From NCBI RefSeq assembly GCF_032884065.1, contig NC_088867.1, forward strand, positions 29,635,252 through 29,699,251: a stretch of DNA of 64,000 nt, written 5' to 3'. The notes under the pieces are model-generated. The model ran no database searches. It was given only the letters and a program-made list of their open reading frames with translations, and was not told the DNA's origin. This DNA comes from Artemia franciscana (taxonomy: Eukaryota; Arthropoda; Branchiopoda; Anostraca; Artemiidae). Positions 1 to 10,174 of this stretch are shown here, piece after piece. A program made the position numbers and the translations under genes. Numbering within the stretch: position 1 is the first letter of the stretch; every line of letters begins with the position of its first letter.

Positions 1-140
1 TAATAGTTAACCTATAATAGTCTACTATTCAGTCAACCCTAATAGGCTATGGTTGAAAGCACTGCTACAAATACATTATGACCCCTAAACTATTCGCATG
101 TCAATGCTCTTCACATGTCGCATGTCAATGGAAATCCACT

Positions 141-1050
141 TTAATACTCACTTTCAGTGTCGGACCAAGTAATTTTCTCACATCCACTGTCTTCTGGCTC
201 CAAAGTCCGTTTAATTCCGCGATATGCTGCAGCTTGGACTAAGGCAGGCTCTCTAAGTGGCATGTTTCTAATCAACCATGAGTCTAATATCTCCGGAAGT
301 AAACACTCGCTGCAAAACTCCTGAAGCTTTGGTAATATGGACAAAAATACTTTTTTGATCTTGGAAAAGTTAAAATTTCTACGTCATGCTCATGGTGATA
401 TACCACTAAGCGGGATTCTTCTTGATTGGTGATTTCTAGCTGACCTTGAACTTGAGCATAGTATTTTTAACTCCAATTTTGAATTATGTGACCATAGGAA
501 AAAGTTCTTTACCAATCCTTTTTGAGCTGCCACTTCCCTTATGGTCATTCCTTTGGAAATATTATGGGCAGTCTTCACTTCAACTGGTGTGCCATTTTTG
601 AAGTGACCATCAAGAGAAGCTCTAAGAAACTGGATATTTGGATGAACGAGTAGTCCCATTTGATCTCCTTTAAAGGGCCCTCAACCCCCATTGCACTTAC
701 TGGCGGAAGGGCCATGAAACGGAGATCAGCACTGCCGGTTTGGACCTTAAGGGTCTAGTGCCGCCTTACTTACTTACTTACTTACTTATCTCCTTTGATT
801 AATGATACCCCCTTTCTCTGTTCGTACGCCGTCAGAACAAAAGCCTCCAGTTGAATTCCCCTAAGCATTGGAATAGATTTGAAATTAGAATTAATTCGGA
901 TATTCTTGACTATGGGTGCGGTTTGAGTATTTTTTTTTGCGAGAAGCTATTCAATGAAAATAAGTGGCAGTAATCCTTTTGCTCTTCTCAAATATTATGT
1001 TATTGCTTTGCCCCTTTATGTTTTTGTAGATCTCCTGTAGTTTAACTCCA
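141..1050 (-). pseudogene. YqaJ/lambda-exonuclease-like nuclease domain of a Mutator-like element, copy A (broken)
   Basis: Read from high to low coordinate, the remnant runs through a stretch ending V-S-L-I-K-G, is interrupted by a SINE, and resumes at D-Q-M-G-L-L-V-H-P-N. It then has A-S-L-D-G and V-E-V-K-T. The D...ExK arrangement matches the catalytic core of YqaJ-type (lambda exonuclease fold) nucleases as I know the family. The C-terminal part (141-344) ends in an acidic tail, D-T-E-S-E-Y, before the stop. Frameshifts separate 390-659 from 141-344. In such elements the nuclease lies C-terminal to a DDE-type transposase, which fits the order here. Non-functional; family identity comes from motif recognition only. 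Confidence 0.65.
672..787 (+). mobile_element. 5'-truncated tRNA-SINE with TTAC tail inserted in the nuclease remnant (copy A)
   Basis: The segment matches the 3' half of the fuller SINE at 21700-22028 and ends in a (TTAC)n tail. It is flanked by a 9-bp target-site duplication, ATCTCCTTT, at 663-671 and 788-796. Removing the insert plus one duplication restores an open minus-strand reading frame across the site (L-I-K-G-D-Q-M-G), so the SINE landed inside the transposon's coding sequence. Confidence 0.85.
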
Positions 1051-1107
1051 TCCATATTCATGTTTTTGCAACATAATCAGCCTTTGCGATTTTAAATTCC
1101 TCGGGAT

Positions 1108-1850
1108 TCATATCAGGCTTGTTGCAATTTGGTCCGTAATTTTGATCACCCTTAGGCAAACTCTGATTCTCTTTCTGTTTGGCCATATATCTCCCACCAT
1201 GGTTATGTAGTATTTTTTCTGATTTGTTTTGTCCGTTTCCAAAGATTGGAAGTTTTCACCGTGTATTCTTATGTTATTTTGCAAGGACTGTAGCCAAATG
1301 TTTTTTTCCTCGTAGAAGATTGCCATTTCGGGCCCAAGGAGTAGGATAGACTTGCTCCACTTATCCTAGCATGGTATGACTAAGTTTTGAGCGGCTTATT
1401 TTTTTCCGCTTACGAATTTCACTGCAACAGACATATAATTTTCCGCAAGATTGGTCGTTGCATTGTTTGTTAATAAGTCCGCTTTTTTACAAACATTTTC
1501 CGCGCCAGCTTTTACATCCTCCAAAATATTTTCGGAAGGTTGTTATAGCGGTTCTCCACAGTTTTTAAGAACCTATTCTTTTTGGCACAGTCAGAATCAC
1601 ACTGTTTATGACTACCAAACACCTGCTCTGGGCCTCTTCGTAAGAGTTGTCTTAGATTTTTGGCAGACCCACCATCAGCCGAGTTCTTTTTTATTGCACC
1701 TTGTAGATTTTTGGTTAGCTTTAGAATTATGTCATTTGAAAGAAATTTTAAGTAGGGTTTTTTTTTTATCAACATGGTTTGGATTTCGACAGAAGACTGA
1801 AATTTCTCGAATAGAACTTGCTTACTTATATTTTTAATGCTATTCACCAA
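1108..1850 (-). pseudogene. C-terminal part of Mutator-like transposase, duplicated copy A (truncated)
   Basis: The minus-strand reading at 1512-1750 gives the same segment as 3137-3485, including N-S-A-D-G-G-S-A-K-N and a C-D-S-D-C-A-K-K motif. The downstream reading at 1108-1326 matches 2797-3000 apart from a few changes. The first ~35 codons of the 1512-1850 reading come from the unrelated filler at 1751-1853, so they are not transposase sequence. Stops and frameshifts break it from the nuclease part. Confidence 0.7.
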
Positions 1851-1993
1851 CCTTAATAGTTAACCTATAATAGTCTACTATTCAGTCAACCCTAATAGGT
1901 TATGGTTGAAAGCACTGCTACAAATACATTATGACCCCTAAACTATTCGCATGTTAATGCTCTTCACATGTCGCATGTCAATGGAAATCCACT

Positions 1994-2515
1994 TTAATAC
2001 TCACTTTCAGTGTCGGACCAAGTAATTTTCTCACATCCACTCTCTTCTGGCTCCAAAGTCCGTTTAATTCCGCGATATGCTGCAGCTTGGACTAAGGCAG
2101 GCTCTCTAAGTGGCATGTTTCTAATCAACCATGAGTCTAATATCTCCGGAAGTAAACACTCGCTGCAAAACTCCTGAAGCTTTGGTAATATGGACAAAAA
2201 TACTTTTTTGATCTTGGAACAGTTAAAATTTCTACGTCATGCTCATGGTGATATACCACTAAGTGGGATTCTTCTTGATTGGTGATTTCTAGCTGACCTT
2301 GAACTTGAGCATAGTATTTTTAACTCCAATTTTAAATTATGTGACCATAGGAAAATGTTCTTTACCAATCCTTTTTGGGCTGCCACTTCCCTTATGGTCA
2401 TTCCTTTGGAAATATTATGGGCAGTCTTCACTTCAACTGATGTGCCGTTTTTGAAGTGACCATCAAGAGAAGCTCCAAGAAACTGGATATTTGGATGAAC
2501 GAGTAGTCCCATTTG
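1994..2515 (-). pseudogene. YqaJ-like nuclease remnant, duplicated copy B
   Basis: Nearly identical to copy A at 141-659, again reading G-L-L-V-H-P-N, L-G-A-S-L-D-G and V-E-V-K-T, then a C-terminal fragment at 1994-2197. Copy B keeps L-G-A-S-L-D-G where copy A reads L-R-A-S-L-D-G, so it is closer to the family motif. The sequence upstream of the SINE, including the N-terminal part of the domain and the far target-site duplication, has been deleted. Non-functional. Confidence 0.65.
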
Positions 2516-2524
2516 ATCTCCTTT

Positions 2525-2632
2525 AAAGGGCCCCCAACCCCCCCATTGCACGTACTGGCTGAAGGGCCATGAAACGGAGATCAGCACTGCCGGTTTGGAC
2601 CTTAAGGGTTTAGGGCCGTCTTACTTACTTAC
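2525..2632 (+). mobile_element. Same SINE fragment in duplicated copy B
   Basis: Paralogous to 672-787 and in the same position relative to the nuclease remnant. The left flank ATCTCCTTT is kept at 2516-2524. The right flank was lost in the ~113-bp deletion that joins the TTAC tail to downstream sequence near 2632. The shared insertion shows the SINE arrived before the tandem duplication. Confidence 0.85.
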
Positions 2633-2796
2633 TATGGATATTCTTGACTATGGGTGTGGTTTGAGTATATTTTTTTTGCGAGAAGCTATTCAATGAAAAT
2701 AAGTGGTAGTAATCCTTTTGTTCTTCTCAAATATTAAGTTATTGTTTTGCCCCTTTATGTTTTTGTAGATCTCCTGTAGTTTAACTCCATCCATAT

Positions 2797-4648
2797 TCAT
2801 GTTTTTGCAACATAATCAGCCTTTGCGATTTTAAATTCCTCGGGATTCATATCAGGCTTGTTGCAATTTGGTCCGTAATTTTGATCACCCTTAGACAAAC
2901 TCTGATTCTCTTTCTTTTTGGCCATATATCTCCCACCCATGGTTGTGTAGTATCTTTTCTGATTTGTTTTTGTCCGTTTCCGAAGATTGGAAGTTTTCAC
3001 CGTGTATTCTTATCTTATTTTACAAGGACTGTAGCCAAATGTTTTTTTCCACGTAGAAGATTGCCATTTCGGGCCCAAGGAGTAGGATAGACTTGTTCCA
3101 CTTATCCTAGCATGGTATGACTAAGTTTTGAGCGGCTTATTTTTTTTTTCCGCTGATGAATTTCACTGCAACAGACATACAATTTTCCGCAAGATTGGTC
3201 GTTGCATTGTTTGTTAATAAGTCCGCTTTTTTACAAACATTTTCCGCGCCAGCTTTTACATCCTCCAAAATATTTTTCGGAAGGTTATTATAGCGGTTCT
3301 CCACAGTTTTTAAGAACATATTCTTTTTGGCACAGTCAGAATCACACTGTTTATGACTACCAAACACCTGCTCTGGGCCTCTTCGTAAGAGTTGTCTTAG
3401 ATTTTTGGCAGACCCACCATCAGCCGAGTTCTTTTTTATTGCACCTCGTAGATTTTTGGTTAGCTTTAGAATTATGTCATTTGAAATAAATTTGCTGTAC
3501 ATCTCTTTTCTTGTCTTCACAACATTATGGAGGTATTTTGTATAGTTCTTGGTCACGTGATTGGCACATTCTTCTTTTTGGATATATGATCTGTAGGAAA
3601 CACTTTGTCTTAGCTTTTAAAAAACACTAGAATCGTCGTCTCCGTTATATTGTAAAAACTGAAGGTTAGGCATGGCTTCACTTTGGCGAAAACCTTCAAC
3701 AAGAATATCGGTTTCCATGCTCGTTGATGAACCATTGTAGTTCATAAAGCAAACATGATATTTCACTTTCTGGTTTGCCTTCTTTGAGCTGAAGCAGAGG
3801 TGGCAATATTTATTTCTTATTCCTACGTATAATTTCTTTGTAAAGGCATCAATGATTACCCCAACACAACCTTTTGCAGCATAATCATGTCCTTTGCTGC
3901 GTTTATTCAAGCCGCCATCACAGATGAACTTAGTCCAGAAAAAGTCGTTGATAAACCTGTCCTCACGAATGGCTAATTTCAGGGATTCACGACCATTTTC
4001 TTCTAAGACATCTGATAGTGCATCCATCCACGCGTTACCAACTATGTGTTCTAACTTCATAAACGTTTTTGGGTTCATATTTTTGATTCCCAATGCACTT
4101 CATAATTCGTTCAAAGATGTGTAGCCTCCTCCGGCCCCCATGATATTTCATACAGCTTTCACGTTCACGTCGCCTCGTATATTGTCGATCTTCTCTTTTT
4201 TGTTACCTAATATCTTTTCACTGAAATTTGCTAAGTATCCTTTTACAGTAGTGAGGGAGGCTTCCGGCTCACCTTCTACTAGCTTTTTCCAGCCACAGTC
4301 TTGACAGATAATAATGAGCTTTGTTTGGAATCCAGTGTTTTTCATTTCTTTTACACGAAGCTTTGATTTCCCGTCCTTGCAATTGAACTGATGTTTTATT
4401 GCTTCTATAAACTCACTAACCACATGACGCAAGTTGACTATAGAATTCACATCTGGAATTCCAGACAAATATATTCCAAAGCTTTTTTCTGGCGAAACAA
4501 AATCGCAAGAGCTATGAGATGCCGTATGTTTACTAACCGTAGAATCATCTATAATAATCAAATTCGGATTGGGAGTTTTGGAAAGCCTGGAACATTTTGG
4601 AGACACTGGCAATTTTTCTTGTTCTGGCAAACTTTCTTGTTTGGGCAA
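2797..4648 (-). pseudogene. Mutator-like transposase (DDE-type), main copy, broken by stops and frameshifts
   Basis: Starting near 4648 the reading has a low-complexity P/Q/E/K-rich head, then G-I-Y-L-S-G-I-P and a C-x-x-C pair (C-Q-D-C). The core follows: F-I-C-D-G-G, V-G-I-R-N-K-Y-C-H-L-C, N-G-S-S-T-S-M-E and G-D-D-D-S-S-V. These match what I know as the Mutator-like transposase domain of many arthropod and cnidarian elements, with acidic residues in C-D-G-G and D-D-D-S-S as likely catalytic positions. Two in-frame stops lie between 4093 and 4165, and more lie near 3615 and 3136. It is followed downstream by the YqaJ-like nuclease remnant. No confident terminal inverted repeats were seen. 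Confidence 0.75.
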
Positions 4649-4669
4649 GTTTTTCTTCCTGAAAAAAAA

Positions 4670-5830
4670 ACAAGAGCTGAGAGCTCATATGGCACTTGTG
4701 ACGAGGTTGGAAGAGCTAAGAGCGCATATGGTAAGATCTGATCACCAACTCGCAAGCTAAAAATACCTCATTTTTTCTTATTTTTCCTCTTCCTTCAGCC
4801 CCCAGATGGTTGAATCGAGGGAAACGACCTTATCAAGTCGATTTGTACAGGTCCCTGACACGCCTACCAATTTTCATCGTCCGAGCTCGTCCAGAAGCAC
4901 CGAACTTGCCAAACCACTGGACCCCCTAACTCCCCCAAAAATAGCGGATCCAGTCCGGCTACGTCAATCACGTATCTACGACATTTGCTTATTCTTCCCA
5001 CCAAGTTTCATCCCAATCTATCCACTCTAATTGTTTTTCAATATTTCCGGTTTCCCCCTCCAACTCTGCCCACTGTCACCGGATCTGGTCAGGATTTATA
5101 ATAAGAGCGCTGAAGCATAATATTCTTCTAAATATCAAATTTCATTAAGATCTGATAACCCGTTCGTAAGTTAAAAATACCTCATTTTTCTAATTTTTCC
5201 GTATTATCCCCCCCCAAACCCTCTCAAAGAGCGCGGATTCAGTCCGGTTATGTCAGGTAACCGGAAAAATATTTAGAAAAATTCTAAATATGAAATTTCA
5301 TTGAGATCCAATCACTCCTTTGAAAGTTCAAACTCTCCCAGAGAGCATGGATTCAGTCCAGTTATGTCAGTCATGTATCTTGGACTTGTGCTTATTCTTC
5401 CCACCAAGTTTCATCCTTATCCCTCCACTCTAAGTGTTTTCCAAGATTTCCGGTCCCTCCCCCCAATGACACTGGATCCGATCGTGATTTAAAATAAGAC
5501 ATCTGAGTTACGAGGTCCTTCTAAATATGAAATTTCATTAACATCCAATCACTCCTTTGTAAGTTAAAAATACCTCATTTTTTCTAATTTTTCTGAATTA
5601 ACTGTCCCCACACTCCCCCCCCCCATGATCGAATGGGGGAAAGACTATTTCTAATTTAATCTGGTCTGGTCCCTGATATGCCTGCCAAATTTCATCCTCC
5701 TAGATTATCTTGAAGTGCATAAACTAGCAAAACCGGGACAGACAGACAGACTGATTCTGTCAGACAGACTGACAGAATTTGCGACCGCTATGTGTCACTA
5801 TGGCAGTTGGTAAATACCAACTGTCATAAA
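4670..5830. repeat. Unclassified non-coding repeat with ~400-bp internal periodicity
   Basis: Blocks recur inside this stretch. TTAAAAATACCTCATTTTT-type sequence occurs near 4758, 5172 and 5564. AAATTTCATTAAGATC-type sequence occurs near 5143, 5293 and 5528. A block with CCACCAAGTTTCATCC occurs near 5000 and 5400. Pyrimidine-rich CCCCCC runs separate them. Around 5740-5780 there is a GACAGACAGACTGA tract followed by a short palindromic end (GGCAGTTGGTAAATACCAACTGTC). No convincing coding capacity; it abuts the 5' side of the Mutator-like element. Confidence 0.7.
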
Positions 5831-5889
5831 AATTTGCTAATACCCCAGAAATTTACGAAAACTCTATCTAAGACCTTTTAAGCCCTGGA

Positions 5890-7600
5890 AGCAAGAGCTA
5901 AATCAGGGTCTAACTCGGTGTCTTCAAGTACCACCACGATTTACGAGCAACTAGCTACAACTGAAGCCCAGCTGAAGAAGATGAAAAGTGATCTACTGGA
6001 AAATATAACAAAGAAAGTTACTGACAAGTTCAATGACCCAAGGTCATTGAACAAAGAGGGTAATGAACTGATAAAGCCAGGTTTATGATTCAGTCACGCT
6101 CGAGTTTAATCCAAAGTGTGCAAAAATTGAGCAGGCTCTAGGTAGTCTGAGAACTCAAATTGAAAATTTGGAGGAGAGAATTGGTCGAATAGAAAAAAAA
6201 AGCTGTATAATTATGATCAAGAGTTTATGCTTGATAGACTTGTACTTTATGGGGTAAAGCAGTTGTTACCTGGTGTGGACACTCATAAGACAATATCTGT
6301 CATTATAAATAGCAAAATGTCTTTGTTGAGCCCTTTACTTTATCTAGTTTACGTGGACATGATGTGCGTTTATCTGCAGGATACATGTATTACTTCATTT
6401 GCAGATGGCATGGTGCTGACAGTATTTGCAAAATCCGTCGATGATTTAATAGTAAAAGCTCAGAATGCTCTCAAAAGATTAGAGGTGTTTACAAGTTTAA
6501 GTTTGCTGTGTTAATGTAAAGAAAACTTGTTTCTGACATTCTGTAGAGTGCGTAATTCTGTTGCTGTAAGTAGTAAAGTTTTATTAGGTGAAAAGCCTAT
6601 TTTACAAGTTAAATCACTGCAGTACCTCGGCATCCATATTGATTCTAATCTATCGTGGAAGCATCATAGCAACATTATCTCCGCCAAAATTGCACGTGGA
6701 GCTGGCATCTTCAGAAGACTGAAGCATATTTTGCCGGTACATACTCTTCGCACGATATATTTTGCAATAATCTACCCATATATATCATACAGATGTTAAG
6801 TTTGGAGAAGCAGTTTTTATGTTAATTACAAGCGTCTGCGAGTTCTACAAAATAAAGCAGCAAGAATAATTGGGAAATACGTAAAAAATGTAAAAGACAC
6901 CAGTGCATGCTTTAAGTCTCTAGGGCTACTTAATGTTGGACAGATAAGGGACTATCAAGCGGCGATGTTTGCGTTTAATTGTGTTTAATTGTCAGCTAGT
7001 CCTGGAAACTTTTAATGAGTTTTACCGTTTTAGAAGTTCTGTTCATGAGCATGATACAAGAAGATGTGATGACTTGGTTGTAGATATTCAAAATTGTGTA
7101 AGATCTGGTTTTTCTTTGAAGTATCTTAGCCCTTCTGTATGGAATTTACTTCCTGTGAGTGTTAGGGAGGTTGAACACCTTCAACAGTTTAAAAAAGATT
7201 AAAAGAGTATTTGTTGGGGAATTAGTTGTTTTTTTTGGGGGGAGGGGTGGATTGAAGGTGGTTTTAGGGCTGGAGGGAGGAGCTGGTTGAACGGGTTGGG
7301 GTGGAGGGAGTTGTATTTAGACGAAGGTTGTTACCCCGGGGGTGTTTGAGAGAAGATGATTGTCTTTTGTCTGTTTCATTATTACTTTAGTTAGTGTAGA
7401 ATGCTTCAAGGAACATTTATGTAGGTTTTTTTTATTTTATTTTATATTTTTTATTTTAGGATGCCCTTAGGAATGTTTATTTAGCTAATCGTTGCGCGTT
7501 AGCAAAATTAAATTTTTCCCTAGCGTAGTGATTTATATCTGTTATAGTTTTTATTTTTGTTTATTATGTAAATAAAGTCAAGTCGAGTAAAAAAAAAAAA
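5890..7600 (+). mobile_element. Internally deleted CR1/Jockey-like LINE with poly(A) tail
   Basis: 5890-6250 reads as an ORF1-type protein fragment with a coiled coil (E-N-L-E-E-R-I-G-R-I-E). It passes directly into a reverse transcriptase palm near 6310 (L-L-S-P-L-L-Y-L-V-Y), so the endonuclease and fingers are missing. The catalytic motif reads F-A-D-G-M instead of F-A-D-D. Further on are thumb and C-terminal signatures at 6527-6799 (Q-Y-L-G-I-H-I-D, I-Y-P-Y-I-S-Y) and 6969-7202 (S-V-W-N-L-L-P). Stops and shifts break it. The 3' end has AATAAAG and an A-run ending at 7600. Dead copy. Confidence 0.8.
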
Positions 7601-8509
7601 GTTAGCCAGGTGGGTGGATAAATGGCAATAAATGGATTAACTTGTGACTGAGACAATGTTGACTATACTTGTTGGCGGGTTGCAAAAATTCTTTGTGGGT
7701 TTTTAGACAAAGGGTATAGGCCCATTAGTGAAGACCAAGAGCCTCCTTCCTACCGCACCCAAAAATTTTAACAGTTGATCAAAATGAAGCGCTGAACTTT
7801 GGGCAAGTGATAGCCACCATTTGTAATTTTATTTGAGAGGGCCAGTACCCTTTTTGAAAATGAAAGTCAAATTGATTTGTTAGGTATGTGACAAAAATTT
7901 ACTATTGATTTGCAACCGACAATGTTCACTGCATTAACCTTTCAGGCAACATAGAACAAGGGCAGACTATTTCAAGCCCAGACAAAATCATATTGTCTGT
8001 CCTATAATTTATAATTAGATTATGTATTTTTTTTTCTTAGTAGAACCTCTTTGGTTAGTCCCCTAATTTTATTCTTATAAAATTAGGAAAAATCCTTGAA
8101 TTTTATTCGCATCTAATTGTTTTCAAAATCATGAAGTGGAAACACTGAATAATTGCAAGGAGCAGACCTTGCAATCTATGATTGATAAAAATTTAACTTG
8201 TAAATATAAATGAATAAAAGTAGTATATTCTACTATATCGTTGAGATAGAACTTACCGATGTCTCAGGTTTTCCCATCCGTTATTTGTTCTTATTTTTAT
8301 TTTTTTTTTTCTGTTCATTGTGAAAATTCAAATGCTAAACTGTTATCTGACTTGTTACCAACCAAATTCCAATGTTCAGCTATTACCAATTAGACATGTG
8401 AAAAGGCTAAATAACTTTCAATTTCCCTTTAAATCCGGTCGTAATGTTGAAAGGAAGTCAACAGTCTTTAAATATTCTGGCACACCCCTCAAGGAGCAAT
8501 AGAGCCAAT
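7601..8509. other. AT-rich non-coding sequence
   Basis: No recognised gene, RNA or repeat was seen. A 60-codon open frame at 8320-8502 has no recognisable motif and is probably chance. Confidence 0.6.
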
Positions 8510-8735
8510 GAGAAAGGAGGAAATCTCGTTATGTCTTTCAATGCTATAGGAAATAGCATTGGCTTTCAACCAGGGAGAATTGCGTTACTAAAACCGTAAT
8601 TTCTGTCTTGTCAACATTTAATTGCAATCTTTTAAGATCCAGGTAATCAAACGCGAGATTTAAAAGTTTCTTTATGCCATCTTGAGAATTGCCAGCAATG
8701 CAATGTCATATGCAAACAAAGGCATTGGAAAAAAT
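8510..8735 (-). pseudogene. Short reverse-transcriptase fragment (non-LTR type)
   Basis: The minus strand, with one frameshift, reads L-F-A-Y-D-I-A-L-L-A, then a helical stretch with L-N-L-A-F-D-Y-L-D-L and N-V-D-K-T-E-I. This matches the order of the RT active-site strand, following helix and V-x-K-T motif. The usual A/F-D-D reads A-Y-D. No other domain of the element was found alongside. Confidence 0.5.
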
Positions 8736-9948
8736 GCAATAATAAAATTTCGCACGGAAAACATTTTCCCCTAAAGACACTCCCCATCCAGACATCACCT
8801 GTCACATACTGTTTCTGAACCTGTTCCTATCTTGTCCCCTATCCGTTGCTTTACCTCCAGGTATGAAAAGACATTTGTCCTATTCATTACCGATAAAATA
8901 AACCGCTAGTTTTCCTTTTTTTTCTTTGGTACTGGTAATACCCAAGTTTTATGTTCATTTTCCTCTTTTGTTCCCTCCCCCTTGTTTATATCATGAAAAG
9001 AGAAATCACCAATGCTACAGCACAAACACAAAAAAAAAGAAAAAAAAGAAAAAAAAAAGAGACAGAAGGAGAAAAGGAGAAATGTTCTCTTTTAAACCTT
9101 TTTAATGCTAATCATACCTCACCTTTTTAGTTTTTACCTTTTTAACTTTCTTGCATTTTGCTGCTTTTTTTACTAAAAGGCTTTGCCTTTCTGACTTTGT
9201 TGTTTTTGACATTGTTTAACCAGTTTTTGTTGTTGTTGTGCTATTTTATGTTTTTTTTGTTTTTTTTTACTTTAAAAGACGAATTTGGTCCTTTGGGGCT
9301 TGTGATAGACATTTTTTAAAATTAAATATCTTACCATATTCCCTAGTTTTTCAGTTGGTGCCCACCTACTCTGGCAAAAAAATTCTTACAATATCATGAG
9401 AAGAACAACCTTTAATGATTATGAATAAGAAGTGGCATGTTATTTGTATGTGTATGGTATTAGGATGAGGTGGCATTGGGAACAACAAAGGCTTCAATTT
9501 TGCCTTTCCATTCTTACAGATTGAAAATCCTCTGCATAAAAAACGGACAAAAAAAAATTAACAAAGCAGGTTTTGCCATCATTTGTGAAATGTGTACTTG
9601 ATGTCTTCTCATTTGGAAGTACTTGTCTCAACATTAGCCTCAGTTTTGTAATAATCAAACTCATAAATTATTTTAAGTTAATTTTAGTAACAATCAAAGC
9701 ACCGCCTGTAAAATATATAAGCCTATGTAGTGCATTTCATTTAGGAGAGTCATATTGAGACCTCAAAAATGTTTGATGATTAGCTTTTAATCATTTAAGA
9801 CTATTCCTTGCAAAATTCCTTTATTATCATGGAAAATCATGCGCTGTCTTGGAAGTGTGCAATTAATGTGGACACATTTGTCATTCCTGTATTCATCGTG
9901 ATACAATCAAGCAGCATTTTGAATTAGAATTTATTATTTAATTTTCAG
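8736..9948. other. AT-rich sequence upstream of the first detected TUT1-like exon
   Basis: Probably intronic, because the exon at 9949 starts inside the protein. It contains an A/G-rich tract near 9020-9075 and poly(T)-rich stretches near 9225-9270. I looked for zinc-finger or RRM exons typical of the 5' part of TUT1 genes and saw none. Confidence 0.5.
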
Positions 9949-10174
9949 GAAACTATTGACAATTCAAAACCATTGAATGAGCAGATAAGTTATTTAATGC
10001 AGAGAATATCTTTGCCTGAAGAAGAATACAGCAGACGGAATGACTTTTGTCAAGTGCTCCAAACAGTTCTAGAGAAGACAATTGAAGGTTCTAGATTGTA
10101 TATCTTTGGCTCAACATTATCAGGGCTCTGCCTTAATGAATCTGACTTAGATTTGTATTTAGATGTACCAGATG
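9949..10174 (+). CDS. TUT1: TUT1/Star-PAP-like nucleotidyltransferase, internal exon with the catalytic G-S...D-x-D motif
   Basis: The exon follows a TTTTCAG acceptor at 9942-9948 and ends at a GTAAGA donor. It encodes residues 1-75 of the visible protein plus one base of codon 76. It carries the nucleotidyltransferase signature F-G-S (53-55), a loop, then E-S-D-L-D-L-Y-L-D, with D66 and D68 as the metal-binding aspartates. Members add UMP or AMP to RNA 3' ends; TUT1 oligouridylates U6 snRNA and polyadenylates selected mRNAs in the nucleus. No start codon belongs here; the zinc-finger and RRM exons expected upstream were not found. TUT1 is preferred over mitochondrial PAP because of motifs in the next exons. 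Confidence 0.85.

Larger units (their letters stand above)
1..3490. repeat. Tandem segmental duplication (~1.85 kb) of the 3' half of a Mutator-like transposon
   Basis: Sequence from position 1 recurs from position 1854 at a constant offset of 1853 with few substitutions. After about position 780 of the first unit, the second unit lacks ~113 bp, and the offset drops to ~1740. Homology stops near 1750 in unit A and 3490 in unit B. Unit A then has ~100 bp of unrelated filler (1751-1853), while unit B continues into the rest of the transposase. Both units carry the same coding remnants and the same SINE fragment. The true left end of unit A may lie outside the window. Confidence 0.93.

Noticed and set aside
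1451-1837. Plus-strand 128-codon frame (and its copy at 3202-3489)
   Set aside because: Antisense of the duplicated transposase C-terminal region.
4391-4760. Plus-strand frames overlapping the transposase head
   Set aside because: Antisense shadows of the minus-strand transposase reading.
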